From Alteribacter aurantiacus DSM 18675 (lineage in GTDB: Bacteria > Bacillota > Bacilli > Bacillales > Salisediminibacteriaceae): DNA of 64,000 nt. This document shows, in pieces, positions 17,077 through 25,466 of the stretch. The notes beneath the pieces were generated by a model, which saw nothing but the letters and a program-made list of their open reading frames with translations, did no database searches and was not told the origin of the DNA. How positions within the stretch are numbered: position 1 is the first letter of the stretch; each line of letters starts with the position of its first letter. The stretch is taken from contig NZ_KE386942.1 in the NCBI RefSeq assembly GCF_000429705.1, positions 203,241 to 267,240 on the forward strand, read 5' to 3'. Position numbers and translations under genes: made by a program.

Positions 17077-17387
17077 CCGGCTCACTCCCAACACAGCCCG
17101 GCTTACTACCGGCTCTCAGAAACCTAGTCCTAAAGGTCCTCTTTTCCATCTTATCGAAATTTCTTACACATGAAAATACTACCATTCTACCTATATCCTA
17201 ATAAATTCCCAATAAAACCTAATAAAGTCCCTCAAAGGATACAAGAATAGACCTAGACAATATTTGATTATTCTAACATATCTTATATTAGCAAAGAAAG
17301 AAGAGAAATTAACCATTCAAAGTTGATTTGCAGTTTCATGCTTTCATTGATACATTGGATCTATCTGGTAGTTAGGTGGTCTGCGTT
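17077..17387. other. Divergent intergenic region
   Basis: About 310 bp between the TPR regulator and the HNH gene; A/T-rich toward the right, with no ORF that has a ribosome site. It must hold both promoters, but no strong consensus elements are visible. Confidence 0.4.
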
Positions 17388-18392
17388 ATGAAAATCAAAA
17401 ATAGTAAGTTAAGAGAAGGTAAATTGCATCATGCCTACTTGACTGATGAACAGATCTGGAGGATATTCTCGTCCTTTTTATCTTCTAAATCTGTTAAACA
17501 ATCTACTTATAAATACGCACTCATGAAATCTATGATTGAAAATTTATATGAAGTGAACGGCAAGCTAGAACTCACCTATGATCAGTTAGCCTACACTTTT
17601 GCTAAAGTCTACTGGAACCTTGTCGCGGTTCATGGTATTACCCAACACAACCCTGGAAGCCGTAATGCAAAAGCAGCTACACTCGTATTGGAAGAGCAAA
17701 ATAAATACAATATCCCACAAGGCTATAATTTTGATAAGCTTTCTGACGCCATACAATGTGATCTGATTAAGAATATAAAACAAAAGGCTATGAAAGAAAA
17801 TGTTTTTGGAGCTTTATACGGGGATACTCGAGGCAACTTTTACGAGTTTGCCCATAAAGGAGAGTACTTCCGCTTTGATAAAAATGTGTACACCTTCATG
17901 CTTAATTATCAATCTTTGTTGATTCAATTAACCAATTATCATATGGCAAAGAAAATTGAAGAGCTCAACGGACGAGCCGTTGATTATCTCATTTTCAAGG
18001 TAGAAGATATCACTAAGCGGGGAACACTTAAGCCTTTTGAAAAAATCTTATTAAATCATTTTGAGAAGCGATGCTTTTATTGTGACAAGGAATTAACTAG
18101 TGGAAAACGCCACGTTCATGTGGATCATTTTGTTCCTTGGTCTTTTGTTCAATCCGATCAGATTTGGAACCTTGTTCTTTCTTGTAGCAGATGTAATACT
18201 ACTAAAAATGACAAACTCGCAATTGATCAATACTTAGAAAAACTACAGATACGTAACGAAAAACTCATTACCATATCAGAACCATCGATCCAAACAAAAA
18301 TTAGTAATTACGATGCTGGGAAAATCGAAAAGATGTACGAGTATTCTCGTAAAAACGGATTTGATGACTTTTGGACGCCAGTTTATATGTAA
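17388..18392 (+). CDS. HNH endonuclease domain protein
   Basis: 334 residues from the ATG at 17388 (AGGTGG upstream). The C-terminal third is an HNH module: Cys229-x2-Cys232 (CFYC), H242-V-H-V-D-H247, an NLVLSC strand and Cys266-x2-Cys269 (CSRC), then NTTKND. These are the zinc knuckles and catalytic His of a beta-beta-alpha metal nuclease. The N-terminal 220 residues are mostly helical and unrecognised, likely for recognition or regulation. The gene is alone, more AT-rich than its neighbours and has its own terminator, which suggests gain by transfer. A solitary defence nuclease is one reading; no partner methylase is present. Confidence 0.7.
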   Translation: MKIKNSKLREGKLHHAYLTDEQIWRIFSSFLSSKSVKQSTYKYALMKSMIENLYEVNGKLELTYDQLAYTFAKVYWNLVAVHGITQHNPGSRNAKAATLVLEEQNKYNIPQGYNFDKLSDAIQCDLIKNIKQKAMKENVFGALYGDTRGNFYEFAHKGEYFRFDKNVYTFMLNYQSLLIQLTNYHMAKKIEELNGRAVDYLIFKVEDITKRGTLKPFEKILLNHFEKRCFYCDKELTSGKRHVHVDHFVPWSFVQSDQIWNLVLSCSRCNTTKNDKLAIDQYLEKLQIRNEKLITISEPSIQTKISNYDAGKIEKMYEYSRKNGFDDFWTPVYM

Positions 18393-18393
18393 T

Positions 18394-18424
18394 AAGGTTG
18401 GAAGGAACACTTCCGACCTTTTTA
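18394..18424 (+). terminator. Rho-independent terminator
   Basis: AAGGTTGGAAG and CTTCCGACCTT form a near-perfect stem followed by TTT, directly after the HNH gene stop. Confidence 0.75.
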
Positions 18425-18748
18425 TGTATGAAGAACTTCACTTAAGTATAACTTTTCCTTAAATGACCCTCGCTTCTCAGCCTTCTCTCGTCTTACAGAC
18501 TCTAATTGTTCCACTGAACTCCCGTGTTTTTCTGCCAAGCATTGGATTAACTCCATCAGATCCGCAAGCTCCTCAACCGCTTCCTCATCATTTTTTGCTT
18601 CCAAGTATTCGTTCAATTCTTCTCCCAACTTTTCTTTAGCAAATCTTATGTAATCTTGATCGGATAATTTTTTTATAATTGGAGTTTTACCACTGGCCTT
18701 AATGATTTCAGGGATTTGGTCACGTACGAGTTTGTTGTATACAGGCAT
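18422..18748 (-). CDS. MazG-like/phosphoribosyl-ATP pyrophosphohydrolase-like protein
   Basis: 108 residues. The ATG at 18748 gives the typical start MPVYNKLVRDQIPEII; an AAAAGGAG site lies 10 nt upstream. The all-alpha NTP pyrophosphatase pattern is present: KLGEELNEYLEA (E-E-x2-E) followed by EAVEELADLMELIQ (E-x3-D). Such small proteins hydrolyse non-canonical or excess NTPs. Single gene, convergent with the HNH gene. Confidence 0.8.
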   Translation of the reverse strand: MPVYNKLVRDQIPEIIKASGKTPIIKKLSDQDYIRFAKEKLGEELNEYLEAKNDEEAVEELADLMELIQCLAEKHGSSVEQLESVRREKAEKRGSFKEKLYLSEVLHT

Positions 18749-18857
18749 TGTCCCATGACTCCTTTTTTGTATTAACATAGCAATTTCATGTCATTTCAGT
18801 CAGCTGATCCAATAAATAAGCATGGGGATCTCATCTCCCATGCTCGTTGTTAGATTA

Positions 18858-19859
18858 TCAATTCCCACTCGTCGTGGCCACGGTCACTGCTCCAACTGCG
18901 GCCATGGTGGCTGCCATTTCTGCTTGCTGAAGAATGGAGAGGGTTGTGAGCATATGCTCGTTGAGTGGCGATTCTTCTAGGTCGCTGCTCGCGGTGAATT
19001 GGGCGGCGATGATGGTTCCTAGCTCTTTGTTCCAGCGAAAGGATGAGAGGGCATGGAGCTTTTCTTCGTGTTTTTTTACGGTAGCGATGTCGGCTTTGAC
19101 GGCGTTTCGTACGGTTAGTGCACCGATTTCACTGTAGTATGCTGGCCTTACGCGACCGATTTCTCGCTCCCACTCTTCGAACAGTTCGTTCGCTTTATCG
19201 ATGTGGGCATCGACGCTTTTTTCAGAATCGAGGGCGAGGATGTGTGTGATCCCTTGGAGCTCATTGCCCCTCTTCCAATTTCCACGGCGAAGCTTTTGGT
19301 ATGTGTCGCTGACTTCTGCTCCTATGTTTTGTATATCATCCGCTCTTCCTTTAGCCAAAAGCACAATCAACGGATAGTCGTATTCGTTTGTGTTGAACAC
19401 TTGCCCTTTTCTGACCTCTTTGTACAACGTCATTGCTCGTTTGGCCAACACTTCCCGGTCCGTGTCGCTGATGTTCGGCGTTTGTGTTGTGAGTGCAAGT
19501 GCGGCTAAGTACGTGGCGTTATGGCGCCTGAATCCCGCTTCGAGTAAGACTTCATACGTTTTCATCATCTCATCGAAGGCTTTGTGGGGATCGTCTGTAT
19601 AGAGCATCAGGTTTGCGGCAACCGAGAAACGAATGTTGCCTCTTATATAGGACCAAGCTGACGTCTGTTCTTTGATCCAGTTGGCAACGTCTTTAAACTC
19701 GTCTGCATTTGTTTCTTGATGACGATTGGCAAACATCGCTGCAAGGAGGAGACGTGTTTTCGTATCGAGGCCCGTCCAAGCCGTTGCTTTTTTAACCGCT
19801 TGTTCATTTTGTACCAATAAATCGATTTTGTCCTTTACGTTTAAAGCATGTTCATGCAT
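18858..19859 (-). CDS. DUF4003-like protein
   Basis: 333 residues with CAAAGGAGTGG upstream of the ATG. All-helical, with charged helices through the first 300 residues (KTRLLLAAMFANR, RFSVAANLML, LKRGNELQG-type region). The last about 30 residues are Ala/Thr-rich (AEMAATMAAVGAVTVATT), weakly hydrophobic. It resembles the Firmicutes DUF4003 family by length and the RHNATYLAALAL motif. Function unknown. Monocistronic by the spacing on both sides. Confidence 0.55.
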   Translation of the reverse strand: MHEHALNVKDKIDLLVQNEQAVKKATAWTGLDTKTRLLLAAMFANRHQETNADEFKDVANWIKEQTSAWSYIRGNIRFSVAANLMLYTDDPHKAFDEMMKTYEVLLEAGFRRHNATYLAALALTTQTPNISDTDREVLAKRAMTLYKEVRKGQVFNTNEYDYPLIVLLAKGRADDIQNIGAEVSDTYQKLRRGNWKRGNELQGITHILALDSEKSVDAHIDKANELFEEWEREIGRVRPAYYSEIGALTVRNAVKADIATVKKHEEKLHALSSFRWNKELGTIIAAQFTASSDLEESPLNEHMLTTLSILQQAEMAATMAAVGAVTVATTSGN

Positions 19860-19964
19860 CTCTGCCCACTCCTTTGAAAATGTTGTTCCTTTATGTACGG
19901 ACGAGGAGGGGAAATAGTTCCCGAATTCCTTTCCATATAAAGAACCGGTGAGCTATTAAAAAGA

Positions 19965-19998
19965 AAAAGCTCCTCGCATTGGTGAGCGAGAAGCTTTC
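19965..19998 (-). terminator. Terminator hairpin
   Basis: AAAGCTCCTCGC and GCGAGAAGCTTT pair around a short loop, 9 nt past the stop of the acetyltransferase gene at 20007 on the minus strand, with AAAAAG/CTTTTT flanks. Confidence 0.65.
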
Positions 19999-20006
19999 AA
20001 ACCGAT

Positions 20007-20501
20007 TTAATCTGCGGCGACTTCCACTTCCGGGGACGTTTGACTCGGTTCCGCCCCTTCGGATAGTTCTTTAACAGCCTCTGAACCGAATACATGAAAG
20101 GCGTTCTTTTTAAACAATGATACGTTACGATTATAGGCTGTTGCCTCTTCAGACGAGAAGTTACGGATCACTCTCGTTAACCCTTCTTCTTTTGCAAAGT
20201 CGACCGCTTTTTGGATGAGCAAACTGCCGTACCCTTTGTTGTACTGTTCTTTGTTCAGTAAGATCAGTTCGGTAATGTACAGAGCACTCTCTCTCTCTTC
20301 TAGTGTGATTTGGTGCTTTTGATAATAGTCTTCTCCTGTGAGCGTGAACAGGTAAAAGACCGTTCGCTTATTGGTTGTAAATGTGGATAACAAAACCGCT
20401 TCTTTTTTATATGTATAGGCGATCTCTGGCTGTTTATAATGGCGTGTACCGTTGAGTGCCTCTCTTAACCGTTCCAGTCGATTCATGCTTTTTTTAGACA
20501 T
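20007..20501 (-). CDS. GNAT family N-acetyltransferase
   Basis: 164 residues from the ATG at 20501 (GGGGGG upstream; the longer frame to 20561 has no site). The GNAT core shows in ITELILLNKEQYNKGYGSLL, where the acetyl-CoA loop is QYNKGYGS, then a VDFAKEEG helix and the YNRNVSLFKKNAF motif. Substrate unknown. The acidic 20-residue tail (EPSQTSPEVEVAAD) is unusual. Confidence 0.7.
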   Translation of the reverse strand: MSKKSMNRLERLREALNGTRHYKQPEIAYTYKKEAVLLSTFTTNKRTVFYLFTLTGEDYYQKHQITLEERESALYITELILLNKEQYNKGYGSLLIQKAVDFAKEEGLTRVIRNFSSEEATAYNRNVSLFKKNAFHVFGSEAVKELSEGAEPSQTSPEVEVAAD

Positions 20502-20583
20502 CGTAAAGCCCCCCTGTAGTGATGTGTGTACGTACCCCATTCCCTCTTTTACACATTTCACACATTTTTTCGTGTCTTAAGAC

Positions 20584-21498
20584 CTACTTATCACGGATCC
20601 GCACGACGACATTGCCTTTTTTATGACCTTTGTCCACGTATGCATGGGCTTCTTGGATCTTTTCAAAAGGATACACACGATCAATTACTGGTTTTAGTGC
20701 CCCTGCTTGAAAAAGCTCACGAAGGAAAATAGCATCTTCTAAACGCTCTGCTGCCATTCCTCGATTCACTGTCACATATATTCCTGTAGGTGTTACCCAT
20801 TTGTTAGCGTGCGCCTTTGTTATTTTTCCAACAGCATCAAACACAAGGTCATATCTCTCTTTTATTCTCGTATCATCTTCTTTTTCATAATTCATCACGT
20901 CGTCCGCACCGAGTTCGGCAACTAACGATTGGTTGGCCTCACTGCATACTCCCGTTACATTGGCGCCGAAATGTTTGGCAAGCTGAACCGCTGATGTCCC
21001 CACTGCCCCTGATGCTCCGTATATAAGCACTCTTTGGTCTTTGGTGATCTTTCCTTTTCTGAGAAAATGCAAAGCGGATGTTCCTCCAAATAACATACCT
21101 GTCGCTTCTTCAAAGCTTGCTTGATCAGGCTTTATCGCAATCAATCCCTTTTCAGGCAAACAACAATACTCGCCGTAGGCACCAAACTTCATGCCTGTCA
21201 TGGCGAACACAGGATCTCCCTCTTTCAGCCGAGTGACCTTCTTACCCACTTGTGCAATTACACCTGAAAGCTCGACACCGAGAATGGCTCTTCTTGGTCT
21301 TGTAATACCAATGACCATTCGCATGGGAACCCAAAACAAAGGAGGACTGCAAAAAGCACGTATGCGACAGTCTGCCGAGGTAACTGAAGCTGCATGGACT
21401 TTGATAAGGACCTCATGATCCGTTGGAACAGGCATCTTGACCTCTCTTAGCTGCAAGACACTTGGATCTCCATATGCTGTACAGACGATCGCTTTCAA
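20584..21498 (-). CDS. Zinc-free MDR NAD(P)-dependent oxidoreductase (quinone oxidoreductase-like)
   Basis: 304 residues. The TTG at 21498 (MKAIVCTAYG) is 8 nt from AGGAGG; the GTG two codons earlier is too close to the site. GroES-like domain, then a Rossmann fold with the YGASGAVGTSAVQLAKHFGA nucleotide motif and VDKGHKKGNVVVRI at the end. The catalytic-zinc Cys/His set of alcohol dehydrogenases is missing, so it belongs with quinone oxidoreductase/zeta-crystallin-type enzymes. Substrate unknown. Confidence 0.85.
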   Translation of the reverse strand: MKAIVCTAYGDPSVLQLREVKMPVPTDHEVLIKVHAASVTSADCRIRAFCSPPLFWVPMRMVIGITRPRRAILGVELSGVIAQVGKKVTRLKEGDPVFAMTGMKFGAYGEYCCLPEKGLIAIKPDQASFEEATGMLFGGTSALHFLRKGKITKDQRVLIYGASGAVGTSAVQLAKHFGANVTGVCSEANQSLVAELGADDVMNYEKEDDTRIKERYDLVFDAVGKITKAHANKWVTPTGIYVTVNRGMAAERLEDAIFLRELFQAGALKPVIDRVYPFEKIQEAHAYVDKGHKKGNVVVRIRDK

Positions 21499-21619
21499 AC
21501 GCACTGCCTCCTTTTAGTCAACTTTGATACATGATATTCGCACCAGGCCCTCGTCTTTCCTTTATTTTGATTTGTTCACTTGCGTTTTAGGGAGCGCCGT
21601 CGACAAAGGTGTTTTATAT

Positions 21620-21805
21620 TTATGTAATCTCTGTAGTAATCTCTGGTATTGTTCCGTCTAAACGTTTCCGTGAAACAACAGTTTGAAGCGTTTGAAACGT
21701 CATTTCGTTTTTTCCTACCACCATTTTATATGTTCGGCTACGAGCGAATGGACCGTTTGATCGGTTCGTACCTTCATTCATCAATATAAAGACATACACT
21801 CCCAT
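21620..21805 (-). CDS. Small unknown protein, 61 residues
   Basis: ATG at 21805 with GGAGGGGA 5 nt upstream; the longer frame to 21898 has no site. Begins GVYVFILMNEG and continues with basic, polar sequence (RSRTYKMVVGKNEMTFQTLQ). Not membrane-bound. No family recognised. Confidence 0.5.
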   Translation of the reverse strand: MGVYVFILMNEGTNRSNGPFARSRTYKMVVGKNEMTFQTLQTVVSRKRLDGTIPEITTEIT

Positions 21806-21999
21806 AAAATCCCCTCCATTTTTTCTCGTATCAATACTTATTAAGTAGTGGAAATGAGTATAAAAGGGGGAGATCACAACGAAAAAAGCGGACCACATTC
21901 AGCCCACTTTTTCTATGTGTGGTAAACCTTTCATTCAACTACGCCACTCACTACTCGATTTATTCCCCTTTTAGTTGGTTTTTTTGCTTTTGTTTTGGT

Positions 22000-22125
22000 T
22001 TTTCACGGCTGTGTCATGGTTTTTCACGACTTCATTTTTATGATTAACGGCTTCATGCTAGCTTTTCCCGGTATCGGTCCTATGATTAACGGTTCCATCC
22101 GCTTTTTTAACGGTATAGCTCTTAT
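22000..22125. repeat. Phased array A2: six degenerate 21-nt units
   Basis: The core TTAACGG or variants (TTCACGG, TTCACGA, TTCCCGG) recurs with its AC/CC at 22005, 22026, 22047, 22068, 22089 and 22110, exactly 21 nt apart. Between cores the sequence varies freely, often with CTTCAT or GGTATCG. Confidence 0.75.
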
Positions 22126-22141
22126 CTCTCTATATGACTCC

Positions 22142-22417
22142 CTACGCCACTAGAGGAATGTAGGCAAATAACGGTATGAGAAGAAAAATGGATGCGATCA
22201 TGAGTTGCTCGCCGCTCAGTCTTTTCACCTGGTTAAGGTATAGAAGTGAACATAAGACATACATGGGATACACAACGGAAATGATGAACAGAATGCCCAT
22301 CATGACCCCACCAGCTGTGGACGTGAAATGGGCGATGATTGGAATTGCAACCCACTGGAGCGTCACAAAAGCGACGATGGACAACCAGAAGCCTTGAGGC
22401 AAATAATTCAAGAACAT
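22142..22417 (-). CDS. Three-helix membrane protein of unknown function
   Basis: 91 residues from the ATG at 22417 (AAAGGAGAAG upstream). Three hydrophobic segments: WLSIVAFVTLQWVAIPII, GVMMGILFIISVVYPMYVL and a C-terminal QLMIASIFLLIPLFAYI. No family recognised. It follows the SMI1/KNR4 gene on the same strand after an 84-nt gap. Confidence 0.6.
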   Translation of the reverse strand: MFLNYLPQGFWLSIVAFVTLQWVAIPIIAHFTSTAGGVMMGILFIISVVYPMYVLCSLLYLNQVKRLSGEQLMIASIFLLIPLFAYIPLVA

Positions 22418-22501
22418 GGTTTTCTTCTCCTTTCGTTTTTGGCCTTGCATCTTCACAAATCAGTGTGCCATTACAATATCCAACAAATGAGGCAGGCGCC
22501 T

Positions 22502-23497
22502 TTAGACCTTTCGAACCTCTGGCCACAACGACTTCATGGTTTGTCCATTAATTCTTCCTTTGTTCAACAATTCGGCACTCGTGGAATAGGATTCTAGTTC
22601 TGATTCGGAATTACCTAGATGCCACTGCTTATTTTCTTCATACACGTGATAGATCTCACCGTTTAACAAAAAACTAACCATCTCACCTTGTTCCAAGTCA
22701 TTCTTCAATTGCTCAAAGGTGTGCTTTCTTTTTTCCATAATCAGCTCGGCGTACATTCGAACATCGGCGTCCTTGTCCTGTTGAAAGGTTTGAACCAATT
22801 GATCCAACGTGTCGTCTTCGAGTTGGTACGAGAGAAAGTTCCATACGTTGCTGGCGACCTCTCCTCGCACGGTAGCACTTGGGTGCTTACTTAATACAAG
22901 TAGCTGAGGAGTGAACCATGTGAGATCTAACTCCTCTTGAGTTAACACCATCAAAGCGTGTACAATTTCTTCTTCTGATCCTTGTTGAAAAATCCTATTC
23001 GCGTCCTCAATCGTCACAGTCGTTTCCTGTACAGCCAGAATGGGCTCTTTCTCCCAATAAAGTGCGCTTAAGAAATCGTCGAAGGTGTCAGCTACTTTAA
23101 CAACAAAATCGGAATCCACTTCTGTATAAATGACCGTCGGTTCTCCAAAACGCTCTCGGTAATCGAGGGCGAGCCACGTGTGCCCATCGCCATTTAACAA
23201 TAGTAGACCTTCTGGCAGCCCCCATTCTTGAAGGAGATACACATTTTCATAGAGTCCCGTACCTTTCCCGATTCCTTTCAGATAGGTGGTAGTCACATGG
23301 TTTTCTCCCCACACCGTAGGTTTTGGTGATGGAATGGCGTTATAGCGAAGTGCGCCGCCATTTTGTTCCTCCAATAAAGCAATGTATGCTTTTGGCAGTT
23401 GGACTTGAAGATGCTTTTCTGCTTTTTCAATGTCTTCTGATGTGAGGGAGGAGAGTTTGTATTCACTATGTATGTCCTTGTCCCAAATCTTTTTCAT
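22502..23497 (-). CDS. SMI1/KNR4 (SUKH) family protein with helical repeat region
   Basis: 331 residues from the ATG at 23497, overlapping the upstream gene as ATGA. Residues about 14-145 have the SUKH pattern: SEDIEKAEKHLQVQLPKAYI, LLEEQNGG, then GLLLLNGDGHTWLALDYRE and DFDDFLSAL. The remainder is helical, with two HEAT-like stretches (VRGEVASNVWNFLSY, DADVRMYAELIME). SUKH proteins are often immunity proteins against toxins or bind partners in cell-wall contexts. No toxin gene is adjacent, so the role is open. Confidence 0.75.
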   Translation of the reverse strand: MKKIWDKDIHSEYKLSSLTSEDIEKAEKHLQVQLPKAYIALLEEQNGGALRYNAIPSPKPTVWGENHVTTTYLKGIGKGTGLYENVYLLQEWGLPEGLLLLNGDGHTWLALDYRERFGEPTVIYTEVDSDFVVKVADTFDDFLSALYWEKEPILAVQETTVTIEDANRIFQQGSEEEIVHALMVLTQEELDLTWFTPQLLVLSKHPSATVRGEVASNVWNFLSYQLEDDTLDQLVQTFQQDKDADVRMYAELIMEKRKHTFEQLKNDLEQGEMVSFLLNGEIYHVYEENKQWHLGNSESELESYSTSAELLNKGRINGQTMKSLWPEVRKV

Positions 23498-23700
23498 CGT
23501 TTTGAACCTCTTTCCATATGATGTTGTCTCGATAGTGGAGCCACCACTGAAACATGTGATCGTTCTAAAGCCTCTTCGTTGTCCAACATGGTTTCTATTG
23601 AATCGTTGAATGACAACAATGTTAGAGGGGCCCATACTACATATATGCTGATACCTAGGACGAGCATGACTGTCAATGTCATCTTCCCCTTCCTGCTCAT
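23494..23700 (-). CDS. Small membrane protein coupled to the SUKH gene
   Basis: 68 residues, ATG at 23700 with AGGAGATCC upstream. One transmembrane segment (MTLTVMLVLGISIYVVWAPL) follows a basic start and precedes a polar tail. The stop overlaps the next start as ATGA, so the two are translated together. Confidence 0.5.
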   Translation of the reverse strand: MSRKGKMTLTVMLVLGISIYVVWAPLTLLSFNDSIETMLDNEEALERSHVSVVAPLSRQHHMERGSKR

Positions 23701-23885
23701 GAATGGATCTCCTATTGTGGACCTTTTGTTTTACACAACCGGACCTTCGTGAACCACGATTCCCTCTAAAAATACTTTTTTTCTTTCAAAAAGAATCCAT
23801 TCTGTTTGATGAAGTAAAAATCCTGCTTCTTTTCTTCAAATATTCCTGTAAAATGGAAGAACAGGTTATAAAGGAGGAACAAACA

Positions 23886-24149
23886 ATGGCCAAAAGCAAA
23901 GCTAAAAAATGGCGCGACCATGACGTTCGAAACAACAAGCGTGACGCGACACGTTCCAGAGGGACTGTCCAAGGTTTCAGCACTCACGTTAGACAAGGGA
24001 AAACAAAACAAGACATTCTTCACCGAATGGATAAGAAGCATAAAAAGAAACCCGATCACCAACCCAGACACGTTGATGATCGGGATTTTTATTTTTGTAT
24101 GGTCATGACTCTCATAGCTAAAAGCCAGGCTGTAATCGATAACAGGTGA
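23886..24149 (+). CDS. yqkK: YqkK-like small basic protein
   Basis: 87 residues from the ATG at 23886 with AAAGGAGGAAC upstream; no site supports the longer frame. The sequence follows B. subtilis YqkK as I recall it: MAKSKAKKWR, SRGTVQGFSTH, then VDDRDF. Very basic, role unknown. A terminator hairpin (24052-24085) falls inside the last third of the frame, and the frame ends 61 nt inside the convergent gene at 24089. The terminal about 14 residues are therefore probably an extension not shared with relatives. Confidence 0.7.
   Translation: MAKSKAKKWRDHDVRNNKRDATRSRGTVQGFSTHVRQGKTKQDILHRMDKKHKKKPDHQPRHVDDRDFYFCMVMTLIAKSQAVIDNR
24052..24092 (+). terminator. Terminator inside the yqkK frame
   Basis: CCCGATCA (24052-24059) pairs with TGATCGGG (24078-24085) and is followed by ATTTTTATTTTT. 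Its stem codes for the conserved DDRDF end of the protein. Confidence 0.65.
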
Positions 24150-24541
24150 CGAAAATGATTAAGGTAAGTCCATTGATCGAGGACAGCGTCAATTTCTCCT
24201 TGAGGCAAGCCACCGCCCTTCATCCCTGCCATAGTTGGGATAAAATAAGAAAAGGTAAAGATTCTTTCCAAAGCCACAATCCCCACAGTTGTTAAAAGCC
24301 ACTTTCTCCTTCTTCCCTTACTTTTCCAACCGGCCACGCCATTGGCTATCGTTAATAACGTTAAAGGAATTGTACTCACATAAACCCAAAAGGATAAGCC
24401 TGTCTCTATCCAGTCGTTAGGAGGTGTTCCCTTATATTCAGGAATCACAATCAAACTCTCGTATAATCCTGCACCAACAGAGATTCCTAGATTAATCACA
24501 AAAAGCCATAGCAATACTTCTTTAAAATTGTTCTTCATCAT
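24089..24541 (-). CDS. Four-helix integral membrane protein (DUF1772-like)
   Basis: 150 residues from the ATG at 24541 (GAGGGTG upstream). Four transmembrane stretches: LLWLFVINLGISVGAGLYES, FWVYVSTIPLTLLTIANGV, LLTTVGIVALERIFTFSY and LLSITAWLLAMRVM. The ISVGAGLYESLIVIPE motif resembles DUF1772 proteins. Function unknown. Its 3' end overlaps yqkK by 61 nt. Confidence 0.55.
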   Translation of the reverse strand: MMKNNFKEVLLWLFVINLGISVGAGLYESLIVIPEYKGTPPNDWIETGLSFWVYVSTIPLTLLTIANGVAGWKSKGRRRKWLLTTVGIVALERIFTFSYFIPTMAGMKGGGLPQGEIDAVLDQWTYLNHFRHLLSITAWLLAMRVMTIQK

Positions 24542-24780
24542 CAATCACCCTCACTTCATTTCTAAACTAAGCATAATAACGTGATGGCACATTCATAAGG
24601 AGCCCGAGGCGTAACTTTTCTCGGTCTTGAGATGTAGTTGCTTTTTGGGCGATTGATACCCCAATCCGTTCCAGCCCCCCCAATTTTTCAAAGATGGTGT
24701 TCCCTATGGAAAAGCTTCCTCACCACACTCGAAACTTTTGCGTGTTGTTGGCGTCTTTAAATGAGACGAGGAGGGGTATA

Positions 24781-25266
24781 GTGAAACGCATGGTGTTTGC
24801 AGTAATCTTGGTTTTAGTCTTTGTAAGTTGCAGTAATGAAACATCCGCTCTACCTAGTGAGATGCCGGATGACTTTGATTTTTCCCTCCATTTTGGATAT
24901 GGCTCGAACAATGAGCTGAATACTTTTGAAGATACGTTCACGAAAGACTTGATCGAAAATGGACAAGAGACTACTGATATGATCCTAACAGATGCGGAGA
25001 AAAGCATTATTTATGAAAAAATGAGGGATGCCAATGTACTGGACGTAGCCGATCATACACAAGGATCGCCTTGTATGGATCCTCACCCCACGTATGACCT
25101 AACTTTGCAAGCCAGGGGCGAAACCTACAGCCAAGTATGGGATACCTCATGTACTTCTAGACACACAGAGAGGTGGGAAACGTTCATGGATTTCTTGTAT
25201 CAGGAAATCATTGAACCAAAACCGGAGTATCAGAAGTTGCCAAAGGCTGTTGGGGGATATGATTGA
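24781..25266 (+). CDS. Putative lipoprotein of unknown function
   Basis: 161 residues from the GTG at 24781 (GAGGAGGGG four nt upstream; the longer frame lacks a site). The start KRMVFAVILVLVFVSCSNE is a short export signal ending in a lipobox-like Cys, with Phe at the -3 position being atypical. The mature part holds DAEKSIIYEKMRDANVLD, a CMDPHPTYDLT segment and WDTSC. No Pfam-type domain recognised with certainty. Anchoring to the outer face of the membrane is inferred. Confidence 0.65.
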   Translation: MKRMVFAVILVLVFVSCSNETSALPSEMPDDFDFSLHFGYGSNNELNTFEDTFTKDLIENGQETTDMILTDAEKSIIYEKMRDANVLDVADHTQGSPCMDPHPTYDLTLQARGETYSQVWDTSCTSRHTERWETFMDFLYQEIIEPKPEYQKLPKAVGGYD

Positions 25267-25332
25267 GACTATTCTGTTGTACGTTCATGATTTCCCTATG
25301 GTAAGATCCTTATTATTGAAAACATCACTAAA

Positions 25333-25360
25333 AAAACGATCACTAGAGTGGTAATCGTTT
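25333..25360. terminator. Hairpin, possible terminator
   Basis: AAACGATCAC and GTGGTAATCGTTT pair with one bulge. A run precedes and no long T run follows, so efficiency in either direction is uncertain. Confidence 0.4.
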
Positions 25361-25466
25361 ATTGTAGAGACAATTGATATACCTATGAGTCCCGCAAACA
25401 GAAGATTAAGCTCACTTTTTTTGTGGTAGATTAATAAAAGATTTATACGAAGGAGAAAAATTCATC

